A DNA stretch of 56,793 nucleotides from CAZLYX01 sp964563885 (GTDB taxonomy: Bacteria; Pseudomonadota; Gammaproteobacteria; Burkholderiales; Neisseriaceae). Positions within the stretch are counted from its first letter, which is position 1. Each line of letters begins with the position of its first letter. Where the stretch lies: the NCBI GenBank assembly GCA_964563885.1, contig CAZLYX010000005.1:1-56793 (forward strand). The letters are read 5' to 3'. Below the pieces are notes generated by a model. The model searched no databases. It was not told the DNA's origin and worked only from the letters and a program-made list of their open reading frames with translations. The position numbers and the translations under genes were made by a program. This document shows positions 34,306 through 43,425 of this stretch, piece after piece.

Positions 34306-35447
34306 TTAAGATGCTGTTGCTTTTAAGCAAGCCACGGCATGTTGGCTACTGCCTTGGAGTGCCGGCTTGGTTTGAGTGCAGGCGCTGTCAGCTTTGGGGC
34401 AGCGAGTGTGGAATACACAGCCTGAAGGTGGGTTGATGGGCGAGGGTAAATCGCCTGTTAAAAGCTGGATGGTTTTGTTGCGCTCGGCAATGGGATCGGG
34501 AAGCGGTACCGCACTCATTAAGGCTTGAGTGTAAGGATGGGCAGCGCGTTGATATATTGCTTGCTTGTTGCCCANNNNNNNNNNNNNNNNNNNNNNNNNN
34601 NNNNNNNNNNNNNNNNNNNNNNNNNNNNNNNNNNNNNNNNNNNNNNNNNNNNNNNNNNNNNNNNNNNNNNNNNNAAGGCTTGAGTGTAAGGATGGGCAGC
34701 GCGTTGATATATTGCTTGCTTGTTGCCCAGCTCAACAGTATGGCCTAAATACATCACCAATACGCGGTCAGAAATATGTTTTACCACGGCTAAGTCATGA
34801 GCGATAAACAGCAAAGCCAAGCCCATTTCTTGTTGGACTTCTTTGAGTAAATTCACCACTTGTGCTTGAATAGAAACATCAAGCGCAGATACTGGCTCGT
34901 CGCAAATCAGCAGTTTTGGCTTAAGAATCAGTGCACGCGCAATACCGATGCGCTGGCATTGACCGCCAGAAAACTCATGTGGATAGCGATTGATGAGATT
35001 GGGCAACAGGCCCACTTTCATCATCATCTCTTTAACTTGCTTATCTATTTCAGCTTTAGTTAAGGTGGGGTAAAAAGTGTGTAGTGGCTCAGCGATGATG
35101 TTGCCAACCGTCATGCGCGGATTAAGCGAGGCGAGTGGGTCTTGAAAAATCATTGGAATCTGTTGGCGTTTAAGTCGCATCGCTTTGGGTGACAAGCTTA
35201 ATAAATCTTGGCCTTGCCACATAATGCTGCCACTTTGGGCAGGGGTTAAACCAACAATGGCGCGAGCAAGGGTGGATTTGCCACAGCCAGACTCACCCAC
35301 AATACCCAGTGTTTCGCCAGCATTAAGCTCGAAAGACACACCATTTACAGCGTGTAAAATAGCTGGTTTTTGCCAAAACCAAGCATCGTCAGCTTTAATA
35401 TTAAAGCGCACATTTAAATTTTGAACAGCCAATAAAGCTGAACTCAT
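34306..35447 (-). CDS. oppF: Oligopeptide ABC transporter ATP-binding protein OppF (interrupted by assembly gap)
   Basis: One of two ATPases of the oligopeptide importer. Walker A is GIVGESGCGKSTLARA, the signature is EFSGGQCQRIGIARAL, and Walker B is LLICDEPVSALD. A run of 100 N (34575-34674) lies in the 3' third. The 55 bp before it (34520-34574) are repeated exactly after it (34675-34729). Merging these copies gives 987 nt, in frame, with HPYTQALMSAVPLPDP across the join and the cysteine-rich C-terminal FHTRCPKADSAC region, 328 aa as usual. The gene is therefore very probably intact. It overlaps oppD by 4 bp and is the last gene of oppBCDF. Confidence 0.9.
34575..34674. other. Assembly gap (100 N) with 55-bp duplicated edges
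   Basis: Exactly 100 N between two identical 55-bp sequences. Contig ends sharing a k-mer-sized overlap, joined by a scaffolder with a default gap, would give this. Confidence 0.9.
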
Positions 35448-36421
35448 ACTGATGCCTCCACTTGATGTTCAGGTAGCCAATGACATGCGCGCTGATGACC
35501 TTGATACGCAGTGAGCGGTGGCGCTTGAATGCGGCAAATATCGTGTACTTGTGAGCAGCGTTCTTGAAACGGGCAGCCGATTGGTAAGTTGGCCAAGTTA
35601 GGTGGATTGCCCGCAATGGTTTGCAAGATGCTTCTATTCTCATCAAGGCGTGGCACAGCACCCAATAAGCCGATGGTATAAGGATGGCTTGGACGATAAA
35701 AAATATCGTCAACACTGCTGTATTCCATGGTGCGGCCAGCATACATCACCAAAACTTTGTCGCAAATACCAGCCACTACGCCCAAATCATGGGTAATCAT
35801 GATAATAGTGGTGCCAAAATCGCGCTTAAGTTCATTTAATAAAACCATAATTTGTGCTTGCACGGTTACATCTAGCGCAGTGCTTGGCTCATCGGCAATC
35901 AGCAGTTTGGGTCTGCACAATAAGGCCATGGCAATCATGACACGTTGGCGCATGCCGCCAGAAAATTCGTGTGGATATAAGTTGATGCGTTTACTGGCTT
36001 CAGGGATTTTCACTGCGTCTAGCATGCGCACGGCTTCGGCGCTCGCGCTGTGTTTTGTCATGCCTTTGTGCAGGATTAATATTTCAGCCAGTTGCGCGCC
36101 TATTTTCATATAGGGATTAAGCGCGGTCATAGAATCCTGAAAAATCATGGCAATTTCTTGAGCGCGTAAGGTGTTTAATTTTTTTTCAGGTAGCCCTAAA
36201 ATTTCTTGCCCTTGAAATTTTACTGAACCTGACGCCGACCCGTTTTTTGCCAACAAACCCATCATGGCAAATGCGGTTTGTGATTTTCCAGAGCCAGATT
36301 CGCCAACAATACCTAGAGTTTCACCTGCGCTAAGCTGAAAATTAAGCTGGTTAACAGCGGTAACTATGCCGTCTTCAGTGTGAAAGTTTACTTGTAAATT
36401 GTGTACCGACAATAAAGTCAT
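35444..36421 (-). CDS. oppD: Oligopeptide ABC transporter ATP-binding protein OppD
   Basis: The other ATPase of the oligopeptide importer, 325 aa. Walker A is GIVGESGSGKSQTAFAMMGLL, the Q-loop is MIFQDSMTALNPYMKIG, the signature is EFSGGMRQRVMIAMALL, Walker B is LLIADEPSTALD, and the switch His lies in MITHDLGVV. The C-terminal region PIGCPFQERCSQVHDIC has the iron-sulfur or zinc-type cysteines found in OppD/DppD. It lies 21 bp after oppC and overlaps oppF by 4 bp. Partial DUS copies (11/12) lie inside at about 35469 and 36187. Confidence 0.95.
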   Translation of the reverse strand: MTLLSVHNLQVNFHTEDGIVTAVNQLNFQLSAGETLGIVGESGSGKSQTAFAMMGLLAKNGSASGSVKFQGQEILGLPEKKLNTLRAQEIAMIFQDSMTALNPYMKIGAQLAEILILHKGMTKHSASAEAVRMLDAVKIPEASKRINLYPHEFSGGMRQRVMIAMALLCRPKLLIADEPSTALDVTVQAQIMVLLNELKRDFGTTIIMITHDLGVVAGICDKVLVMYAGRTMEYSSVDDIFYRPSHPYTIGLLGAVPRLDENRSILQTIAGNPPNLANLPIGCPFQERCSQVHDICRIQAPPLTAYQGHQRACHWLPEHQVEASV

Positions 36422-36442
36422 GATGGTTTTCCTATTGAGCGA

Positions 36443-37351
36443 TTAGCGGTCTTTTGGGTCTAGCGCATCGCGCAAGCCATCACCAATAAAGTTAAAACAA
36501 AACAGCGTAATCACCATGAAGGAGGCAGGAACCAACAACTGCCACGGCGCTACTTGCATGGTTTGTGCGCCATCTTGTAACATTGCACCCCAGCTGGTCA
36601 TTGGCTCTTGTACGCCTAAGCCTAAAAAGCTCAAAAATGATTCAAATAAAATCATGTTCGGCACCAATAGTGAGGCATAAACCATCACTACGCCTAGAAC
36701 ATTTGGCACAATATGGCGCAAAACTATATTGCGGTTTGATACGCCGCCTACGTGTGCTGCTTCAATAAATTCTTTGCGTTTTAGGCTTAAGGTTTGGCCA
36801 CGTACAATCCGTGCCACATCCAGCCACGACACCAAGCCAATCGCCACAAAGATAAAGCCAATATTGCGACCAAAAAGTGTAACCAATAAAATCACAAAAA
36901 ACATAAACGGAAAAGCATTTAATATTTCTAAAAAACGCATCATCACCATATCAATTTTGCCACCTAAAAACCCAGAAACCGCACCATAAACCACACCAAT
37001 AACCACAGCAACTAAAGCACCAGCGATGCCCACCAGTAGTGAAATACGACCACCAATAGCAACGCGGGTTAGTAAATCACGTCCAAGTGAATCAGTGCCT
37101 AAAAAGTGTTTATTCTGCCATTGAGGCGGGCTTTGCATAGCGCTCCAATCAGTAAAATCATAAGCAAACGGTGCCACGATTGGTGTAAGCAACACAAATA
37201 AAACAATAGCGAGCAAAATTAATCCACTGACGAGCGCGGCGCGATTGCGGCGGAAACGTCGCCAAGCATCTTCCCACAAGCTGCGACCTTGAATGTCTGG
37301 ATTATTCAGTACAGCGTTTAGCGCAGCGGCTTGTTTTTTACTGACCAACAT
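36443..37351 (-). CDS. oppC: Oligopeptide ABC transporter permease OppC
   Basis: Inner-membrane permease of 302 aa, the same length as E. coli OppC and clearly alike from memory: GRSLWEDAWRRFRRNRAALVSG at the N-terminus, then FLGTDSLGRDLLTRVAIGGRISLLVG, EILNAFPFMFFVILLVTLFG, and the EAA loop EFIEAAHVGGVSNRNIVLRHIVPNVLG. The end GDGLRDALDPKDR is identical to the E. coli protein. The similarity favours Opp over Dpp, so oligopeptides are the likely substrate. It lies 57 bp after oppB. Confidence 0.95.
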   Translation of the reverse strand: MLVSKKQAAALNAVLNNPDIQGRSLWEDAWRRFRRNRAALVSGLILLAIVLFVLLTPIVAPFAYDFTDWSAMQSPPQWQNKHFLGTDSLGRDLLTRVAIGGRISLLVGIAGALVAVVIGVVYGAVSGFLGGKIDMVMMRFLEILNAFPFMFFVILLVTLFGRNIGFIFVAIGLVSWLDVARIVRGQTLSLKRKEFIEAAHVGGVSNRNIVLRHIVPNVLGVVMVYASLLVPNMILFESFLSFLGLGVQEPMTSWGAMLQDGAQTMQVAPWQLLVPASFMVITLFCFNFIGDGLRDALDPKDR

Positions 37352-37408
37352 AATAATGTGTCTCTTGGCTGTAAGATATAGAGTGTTTGTATGAAGCTAA
37401 ATACAGCG

Positions 37409-38329
37409 TCAATAGCGAATTTTAGGGTCGATAAGCGCATAGAGAATATCGACCACAGCGTTAAACATAATGGTGAGCACACCAACTAAAATGGTTAAGC
37501 TCAACACCATGCTGTAATCACGATTAAGCGCACCGTTAACAAATAATTGGCCAATGCCAGGCAGGCCAAAAATAGTTTCAATCACGATAGAGCCCGTAAT
37601 GATGCCAACAAACGCTGGCCCTAAATAAGACACAACGGGCAATAGCGCAGGGCGCAGGGCATGTTTTAAAATAATTTGGCGGGTGGGCAAGCCTTTGGCG
37701 CGGGCTGTTCGTATAAACGGGCTACTCAATACTTCAATCATAGAGCCACGCATAATGCGGGCAATGCTAGAAACATAAGCAATGGCCAGTGCCGCCACTG
37801 GCAAAATCATATTAGCGGGGCTGCCATCGTTCCAGCCACCAGCGGGCAACCATTTGAGCCACACAGCAAAAATCAACACCAACAATGGCGCTTTTACAAA
37901 GCTGGGAATCACCACGCCTGTCATCGCCACGCTCATGGTGAAATAATCAAGCCAAGAGTTTTGTTTAAGCGCGGCGATTATGCCCAATGTTATGCCCACC
38001 ATCAGCGCAATAATAAAAGCATAAAAACCAATTTCCAATGAAACAGGTAACGCTTGAGCCAATAAATCATTAACCGAATAATCTTTGTATTTAAACGAGG
38101 GGCCAAAATCCCCATGAGCCAGTTGTTTCAAATAATTGAAATACTGTAAATATAAAGGATCATTAAGATGATATTTGGCTTCGATATTGGCCAATACTGC
38201 GGGCGGCAGATTGCGCTCGCCAGTAAATGGGCTACCTGGTGCCAGCCGCATCATGAAAAACGATACTGTAATCAACACTAATAATGTTGGAATCGCTTCG
38301 AGTACACGTTTAAAAATGAATTTGAACAT
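37409..38329 (-). CDS. oppB: Oligopeptide ABC transporter permease OppB
   Basis: Inner-membrane permease of 306 aa, first gene of oppBCDF. It has the N-terminal FIFKRVLEAIPTLLVLITVSFFMMRLAPG, the periplasmic loop with YHLNDPLYLQYFNYL, the EAA loop FIRTARAKGLPTRQIILKHALRPALLPVVSYLGP, and IVIETIFGLPGIGQLFVNGALNRDY. No oppA-type solute-binding protein gene lies upstream; the 227 bp before it (38330-38556) hold no gene. The binding protein must be elsewhere. Confidence 0.95.
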   Translation of the reverse strand: MFKFIFKRVLEAIPTLLVLITVSFFMMRLAPGSPFTGERNLPPAVLANIEAKYHLNDPLYLQYFNYLKQLAHGDFGPSFKYKDYSVNDLLAQALPVSLEIGFYAFIIALMVGITLGIIAALKQNSWLDYFTMSVAMTGVVIPSFVKAPLLVLIFAVWLKWLPAGGWNDGSPANMILPVAALAIAYVSSIARIMRGSMIEVLSSPFIRTARAKGLPTRQIILKHALRPALLPVVSYLGPAFVGIITGSIVIETIFGLPGIGQLFVNGALNRDYSMVLSLTILVGVLTIMFNAVVDILYALIDPKIRY

Positions 38330-38556
38330 ATTAAAAATAACGGCTGCCTAAAAAGGGTTTATTTTAGCTTATCAATCCAGTGTTGCGGCATAGGATATGT
38401 TTATTTAATTTAAAAGACTATTGATATTTGGTCGGTTGGCGGCATATATAGTAAAGACAATCGGCATGCTAACGCTATGAATAAGCACATAAATTGATAA
38501 CAATAGCCAGCGTTTAAGTGAAACTTTAAAATGATTAATAAGGTGAGAAAATAAGA

Positions 38557-39174
38557 ATGAATAAATGGCTTTCAGGTAGCCTCATCTTGGCTCTGCTGGT
38601 AGCGGTAGCTTATGGCGGCTGGATGATGGGGCGGTGGACTGATACAAAAAATAAAGATACAGAAGTACTCACTCGTGAAGGTGTGTTGATGAAAATCGTT
38701 GCACTCAACCGCTTAGAAAGCACAGCATTTTATATTGATACCATTGTGCGCAGTGAGAAAAAAGGCAATTGGTTTGTGCTCTGGCAAGACAACCAAAAAG
38801 GCTTATTTTTAGCCAAAGGTCGTGTGTTGGCTGGTTTAGATTTAGATAAATTAAAGCCAGATGATATCAATGTGGTCGATGACAAAGTGATCATCAGTCT
38901 GCCGCCAGTAGAAATTTTAAGCGTGGATTTAGATAATTTAGAGGTTTATGATTTGCGCACAGGCACACTGGGCTTGCCCGTGACAGATCACTCTGTATTA
39001 AACCAAGTTCAGGCTGAAGCGAAACAACAAGTGCTTCAGAGTGCGTGTAAGGCAGATATTTTAGCGCATGCGCAAAATCAATCTCAGCAGCAATTGGAAA
39101 CCTTATTTGCATTAACTCAAACGGCAGTGTCGATTTACCCTGCCGCTTTGGCGGCCTGTAAGTTTCCTGTTTAA
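38557..39174 (+). CDS. DUF4230 family membrane-anchored protein
   Basis: A 205-aa protein with one N-terminal membrane anchor (about residues 6-26, LSGSLILALLVAVAYGGWMMG), then an exported domain. That domain has the DUF4230 pattern: an early LTREGVLMKIVALNRLESTAFYIDTIV strand region, LAKGRVLAGLDLDKLKPDDINVVDDKVIISLPPVEILSV, then a helical part ending in four alternating hydrophobic helices. It recalls the SPFH-like LemA/DUF4230 envelope proteins, but the function is unknown. A DUS at 38571-38582 is read through as part of the coding sequence in the anchor. tpx follows after 33 bp. Confidence 0.8.
   Translation: MNKWLSGSLILALLVAVAYGGWMMGRWTDTKNKDTEVLTREGVLMKIVALNRLESTAFYIDTIVRSEKKGNWFVLWQDNQKGLFLAKGRVLAGLDLDKLKPDDINVVDDKVIISLPPVEILSVDLDNLEVYDLRTGTLGLPVTDHSVLNQVQAEAKQQVLQSACKADILAHAQNQSQQQLETLFALTQTAVSIYPAALAACKFPV
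38571..38582. repeat. DNA uptake sequence at the start of the DUF4230 gene
   Basis: Exact TTCAGGTAGCCT, encoding residues 5-9 of the membrane anchor. Confidence 0.85.
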
Positions 39175-39207
39175 CGATTTACCCCAAACCCCTATAAGGA
39201 GCAATAT

Positions 39208-39729
39208 ATGACAATTACTTTTAACCCCTCACAAGGTACTGTCACTTTTAAAGGAAATCGAGTAGAAGTTGACGGTGAGTTTGTAATAGCCGGCCACCCT
39301 GCACCTGAATTTAGATTGGTCAGTGCTGATTTGTCGGAAAAAACATTGGCTGATTTTGCTGGTAAACGCAAAATTTTAAATATTTTTCCAAGTCTTGATA
39401 CCGGCGTGTGTGCCACATCAGTACGCACCTTTAATGAAAAAGCAGCAGGCTTAAACAATACTGAAGTATTGTGTATTTCTGCCGATTTACCTTTTGCACA
39501 AGCACGTTTTTGTGGTGCTGAAGGTATTGAAAACGTGGTGATGCTATCGAGCTTTCGCAGCGATTTTGGTCATACTTATGGCGTAAAAATGACCAGTGGG
39601 CCATTGGCTGGTTTGAATGCACGTGCAGTGGTGGTATTGGATGAACATAATCAAGTGGTGTACAGCCAATTGGTTAATGAAATTATTGAAGAGCCAGATT
39701 ATGAGGCTGCATTGGCAGCAGCGAAGTAA
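39208..39729 (+). CDS. tpx: Thiol peroxidase Tpx
   Basis: Atypical 2-Cys peroxiredoxin that reduces alkyl hydroperoxides with thioredoxin. The 173-aa protein has the peroxidatic Cys68 in FPSLDTGVCATSVRTF, with Thr65 three residues before. The resolving Cys102 is in QARFCGAEGIENV, the Tpx-specific spacing. FKGNRVEVDGEFVIAGHPAPEF and the GPLAGLNARAVVVLD loop are also typical. The AAGGAG site is 6 bp upstream. It may be cotranscribed with the DUF4230 gene. A DUS-pair terminator follows. Confidence 0.96.
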   Translation: MTITFNPSQGTVTFKGNRVEVDGEFVIAGHPAPEFRLVSADLSEKTLADFAGKRKILNIFPSLDTGVCATSVRTFNEKAAGLNNTEVLCISADLPFAQARFCGAEGIENVVMLSSFRSDFGHTYGVKMTSGPLAGLNARAVVVLDEHNQVVYSQLVNEIIEEPDYEAALAAAK

Positions 39730-39760
39730 TGTCCTGATTGATTTGCTGTTAATAAATTAA

Positions 39761-39796
39761 AGGCTACCTGAAACACTTAGTGTGTTCAGGTAGCCT
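39761..39796. terminator. Bidirectional DUS terminator
   Basis: Exact copies at 39761-39772 and 39785-39796; the loop ACTTAGTGT adds further pairing. It lies between convergent tpx and lgt. Confidence 0.9.
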
Positions 39797-39818
39797 TTTA
39801 GATAAGAGTGATTCTAAA

Positions 39819-40676
39819 TTAAGCAGCGCGCTTTTTAGCGCGTTGACCAAAATAAATAAAGCCAATTATACCCAACAAGATCATCGGTAAACTGAGCCAT
39901 TGCCCCATAGAAATACCATTGAGCAAGCCAAGATAGTCATCCGGTTGGCGGGCAAATTCGGCAATAAATCGGAACACGCCATAGCCTCCTAAAAACACCA
40001 TAGATACTTGCCCCATAGGACGTGGTTTTTTAGAAAATATCCATACAATAATAAATAAGCAGATACCTTCAAGTGCAAATTGATAAAGCTGTGAAGGGTG
40101 GCGCGGTAATACACCGTATTCGCCTAACCATTGTGCCCATTGTGGATTATGAGCAGCGGCTTTTAAATCTTCATAACTGGCTTGCGGAAAACCCATTGCA
40201 TAAAATGCGCTGATGTCGGTAATTCGTCCCCATAGCTCACCATTGATAAAGTTGCCAAGGCGACCAGAAGCCAATCCCAGCGGCACCAACGGTGCGATAA
40301 AGTCGGAAACTTGAAATGGGTTGAGTCTATGCTTGCGCGCAAAGAACCACATCGCCACCAGCACGCCTAAAAAGCCGCCGTGAAACGACATGCCACCTTC
40401 CCATACTTTTAAAATATCAATTGGGTTGGCCATATAGTCGCTTAGTTTGTAAAACAATACATAGCCTAAACGCCCGCCAAGAATAACGCCAAATACGCCC
40501 CAGGTTAAGATGTCGTCAAGCATTTCTTTAGTAAATACGGTGTTGGTTTTTTCGATGCGACGGCGACCAAGCCAAATAAATAAAACAAAAGCAATAATGT
40601 AGCTTAAAGCATACCAGCGAATAGCCAACGGCCCTAATTGCAGGGCAATAGGATCGAACTGTGGATGGATAATCAT
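39819..40676 (-). CDS. lgt: Prolipoprotein diacylglyceryl transferase Lgt
   Basis: Transfers diacylglycerol from phosphatidylglycerol to the lipobox cysteine of prolipoproteins, the first step of lipoprotein maturation. The 285-aa inner-membrane protein has about seven hydrophobic segments. Conserved blocks are HPQFDPIALQLGPLAIRWYAL at the N-terminus, WEGGMSFHGGFLGVLVAMWFFARKH with the essential His, the Lgt signature GLASGRLGNFINGELWGR, and RHPSQLYQFALEG. The gene stands alone, divergent from ilvD. The ricin-B-like lipoprotein at 45877 would be a client. Confidence 0.96.
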   Translation of the reverse strand: MIIHPQFDPIALQLGPLAIRWYALSYIIAFVLFIWLGRRRIEKTNTVFTKEMLDDILTWGVFGVILGGRLGYVLFYKLSDYMANPIDILKVWEGGMSFHGGFLGVLVAMWFFARKHRLNPFQVSDFIAPLVPLGLASGRLGNFINGELWGRITDISAFYAMGFPQASYEDLKAAAHNPQWAQWLGEYGVLPRHPSQLYQFALEGICLFIIVWIFSKKPRPMGQVSMVFLGGYGVFRFIAEFARQPDDYLGLLNGISMGQWLSLPMILLGIIGFIYFGQRAKKRAA

Positions 40677-40835
40677 AATAAAGCGGTTTTCCTATAATTT
40701 TCTGCAAGTGGCATTATACATGAGCCGTAGTAGGTAGCACGTTAAGTCATATTAAGCACAGCAATGATGTGGTGTTAACTTTTTAATTACAGTTGATTAG
40801 TATAGAATAAGCCCAAGTTGTTATTTAGATGAAAT

Positions 40836-40875
40836 AGGCTACCTGAAAGCATTTATGTAGATATTCAGGTAGCCT
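40836..40875. repeat. DUS inverted pair upstream of ilvD
   Basis: Exact copies at 40836-40847 and 40864-40875 with a 16-nt loop. It lies in a divergent gap, directly before the ilvD ribosome site and with no T run, so it acts in the ilvD leader if transcription starts upstream. Confidence 0.85.
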
Positions 40876-40905
40876 CGCACATTATTATTGATTAAGGAAA
40901 CCAAC

Positions 40906-42765
40906 ATGCCTGCATATCGCTCCAAAACCTCTACCCACGGCCGCAATATGGCTGGTGCCCGCGCATTGTGGCGCGCAACTGGCATGACCGATGGCGATTT
41001 TGGTAAGCCCATCATTGCCATTGCCAACTCGTTTACACAATTTGTGCCCGGCCATGTGCACTTGCACGATTTAGGCCAGTTAGTAGCGCGTGAAATTGAA
41101 AAAGCGGGCGGCATTGCCAAAGAATTTAATACTATTGCTGTTGACGATGGCATCGCGATGGGGCATAGCGGGATGCTATACAGCTTACCCAGCCGTGAAT
41201 TGATTGCCGACTCAGTAGAATATATGGTCAACGCCCATTGTGCCGATGCGCTGGTGTGTATTTCTAACTGCGATAAAATTACCCCCGGCATGTTAATGGC
41301 GGCCATGCGTCTTAATATCCCTACCATTTTTGTTTCGGGTGGCCCCATGGAGGCGGGCAAAGTGATTGGCGTGGCCAATATTGTTGACGCGCGTAAATTA
41401 GATTTGGTTGATGCAATGGTTGATGCAGCTAACGAAGATTTGAGCGACGAAGAAGTAGATGCAGTAGAGCGCTCAGCGTGTCCAACTTGTGGCTCGTGTT
41501 CGGGTATGTTTACTGCCAACTCAATGAATTGTCTCACCGAAGCGTTAGGCTTATCGCTACCAGGTAATGGCTCGTTGCTGGCAACTCATGCTGGCCGCAA
41601 AGAATTATTTTTAGAAGCGGGTCGCCGTATTGTTGACATCACCAAGCGTTATTATGAGCAAGACGACGAAAGCGTATTGCCACGCAACGTTGCTTGTAAA
41701 GCCGCGTTTGTGAATGCAATGACTTTAGATGTATCTATGGGTGGCTCTACCAACACGGTATTGCATTTACTGGCTGCTGCTTCAGAAGCCGAAATTGATT
41801 TTAAAATGGCTGATATTGATTATATTAGCCGTCATGTACCGTGCTTATGCAAAGTTGCTCCTGCTACGCCAAAATACCATATGGAAGATGTACACCGTGC
41901 TGGCGGCGTAATGAGTATTTTGGCTGAGCTTGATCGTGCTGGCTGCCTGAACACTGATTTGCCAACCGTGCATGAAAAAACCATGAAAGAAGCGTTGGCC
42001 AAATGGGATATTATGAATCCAGCCAACACTGAAGCGATTGAGCGTTACAAAGCTGCGCCAGGTGGCGTGCGCACCACGCAAGCATTCTCACAAAATCGCC
42101 AATGGCCAAGCTTAGATACAGATCGTGAAAATGGCTGTATCCGCAATAAAGAACACGCTTATTCGCAAGATGGTGGTTTGGCAGTATTATTTGGCAACAT
42201 CGCCGAACGTGGTTGTGTGGTGAAAACGGCTGGAGTCGATGACAGTATCTTGAAATTTACGGGCCGTGCGCGCGTGTTTGAAAGCCAAGATACAGCAGTA
42301 GCAGGCATTTTGGCGCACCAAGTTGTGGCGGGTGATATTGTGATTATTCGCTACGAAGGCCCTAAAGGAGGCCCTGGCATGCAAGAAATGTTGTATCCAA
42401 CAAGCTACCTGAAGTCACAAGGATTAGGTGCAGATTGCGCGTTGCTGACTGATGGTCGTTTTTCTGGTGGTACATCAGGTTTGTCTATTGGTCACGTTTC
42501 ACCAGAAGCGGCAGAGGGTGGAGCAATTGGCTTGGTGCAAGAGGGCGATACTATTGAAATTGACATCCCCAACCGTAGCATTAACTTAGCCGTGACTGCA
42601 GAAGAGTTGAAAGCGCGCCGCACCGAAATGGAAAACCGTGGCTCGAAAGCTTGGAAACCAGTGAACCGCGAGCGTCATGTTTCTGCTGCTTTACGCGCTT
42701 ATGCAGCAATGACTACTTCTGCCGACACTGGTGCTGTGCGCGATGTGTCACAAGTAGAACGTTAA
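40906..42765 (+). CDS. ilvD: Dihydroxy-acid dehydratase IlvD
   Basis: Iron-sulfur dehydratase of valine, leucine and isoleucine (and pantothenate) synthesis, forming 2-oxo acids from dihydroxy acids. The 619-aa protein has the typical cluster cysteines in CISNCDKITPGMLMA and CPTCGSCSGMFTANSMNCL. The Mg-binding stretch is TIAVDDGIAMGHSGM, and DGRFSGGTSGLSIGHVSPEAAEGG lies near the C-terminus. I use the ATG at 40906 (AAGGA 7 bp upstream, MPAYRSKTSTHGRNMAGARALWRATG); an upstream in-frame codon at 40888 has no site. Monocistronic. Confidence 0.97.
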   Translation: MPAYRSKTSTHGRNMAGARALWRATGMTDGDFGKPIIAIANSFTQFVPGHVHLHDLGQLVAREIEKAGGIAKEFNTIAVDDGIAMGHSGMLYSLPSRELIADSVEYMVNAHCADALVCISNCDKITPGMLMAAMRLNIPTIFVSGGPMEAGKVIGVANIVDARKLDLVDAMVDAANEDLSDEEVDAVERSACPTCGSCSGMFTANSMNCLTEALGLSLPGNGSLLATHAGRKELFLEAGRRIVDITKRYYEQDDESVLPRNVACKAAFVNAMTLDVSMGGSTNTVLHLLAAASEAEIDFKMADIDYISRHVPCLCKVAPATPKYHMEDVHRAGGVMSILAELDRAGCLNTDLPTVHEKTMKEALAKWDIMNPANTEAIERYKAAPGGVRTTQAFSQNRQWPSLDTDRENGCIRNKEHAYSQDGGLAVLFGNIAERGCVVKTAGVDDSILKFTGRARVFESQDTAVAGILAHQVVAGDIVIIRYEGPKGGPGMQEMLYPTSYLKSQGLGADCALLTDGRFSGGTSGLSIGHVSPEAAEGGAIGLVQEGDTIEIDIPNRSINLAVTAEELKARRTEMENRGSKAWKPVNRERHVSAALRAYAAMTTSADTGAVRDVSQVER

Positions 42766-42833
42766 AAAATAGACTTAAATCAAAGTTTAATATTAGTAAA
42801 AGTATTGACTTCAAAAGTTTGCGATATGATTAA

Positions 42834-42868
42834 TGCACTCGAGCCATAAGTAGGATAGCTCGAGTGCA
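42834..42868. promoter_or_regulatory. Perfect 11-bp inverted repeat between ilvD and the DsrE-like gene
   Basis: TGCACTCGAGC (42834-42844) and GCTCGAGTGCA (42858-42868) with a 13-nt loop, followed by TATTTATTTT. A TTGACT/TATGAT pair just upstream (42805-42830, spacer only 14) may be a promoter. The hairpin may terminate ilvD or sit at the 5' end of the next mRNA. Confidence 0.6.
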
Positions 42869-42942
42869 TATTTATTTTGCAGGCTGTTAACAACCAGCAA
42901 AATTGGAGTAATCATTTACTTTGTGGAGGCATTAGTATCGCC

Positions 42943-43299
42943 ATGGCTATTTTAATTATTTTTAACCGGGAACCCTACGATAATACCGATGTAACCTGGA
43001 ATGGTTTGCGTTTGGCTAATCAGCTTACAGATAACAAGCAAACGGTACGTATTTTTTTAATGAACGATTCTGTCGATATGGCACGGGATATCTGCGTACC
43101 ACCAGCAGGTTATGATCAAGACTTAGCACAAATGCTTAAAGACCTGATCGTCAAAGGTGTGTCGGTGAAGGTTTGCGGTACCTGCATGGCGCGTTGCGGT
43201 ATCTATAAAAACCATCCCTACTTTGAGGGTGCAGAATCTTCAACCATGCAAGAGTTGGCTGAATGGGTGGTCGACAGCCAAAAAGTGCTCACTTTTTAA
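42943..43299 (+). CDS. DsrE-family protein
   Basis: A 118-aa DsrE/DsrF-like protein. It has the family fold pattern: MAILIIFNREPYDNTDVTWNGLRLANQL, then VRIFLMNDSVDMA, GVSVKVCGTCMARCGI and a short C-terminal helix. Cysteines in VCGTCMARCG sit where sulfur-handling DsrE proteins carry their reactive residue, so it may carry or transfer sulfur, but many family members have unknown roles. I choose the ATG at 42943; the frame stays open upstream to 42877. GGAGG at 42925-42929 is a rather distant ribosome site (13 bp). Confidence 0.8.
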   Translation: MAILIIFNREPYDNTDVTWNGLRLANQLTDNKQTVRIFLMNDSVDMARDICVPPAGYDQDLAQMLKDLIVKGVSVKVCGTCMARCGIYKNHPYFEGAESSTMQELAEWVVDSQKVLTF

Positions 43300-43368
43300 A
43301 ATATTTAAGCATAATTAATGTTTGATAGTGCAATGTTAAAGTCTAATTAAATGACTCATTTTGCAAAA

Positions 43369-43407
43369 AGGCTACCTGAAACAGATAAAATATCTTTCAG
43401 GTAGTCT
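43369..43407. terminator. Bidirectional DUS terminator
   Basis: Exact copy at 43369-43380 and TTCAGGTAGTCT (43396-43407, 11/12), inverted, flanked by A5 and T4, between convergent genes. Confidence 0.88.
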
Positions 43408-43425
43408 TTTAAATTAAGCTTATAT

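Noticed and set aside
34520..34729. Real tandem duplication or insertion in oppF
   Set aside because: Exact 55-bp edges around exactly 100 N, and an intact frame after merging, point to assembly.
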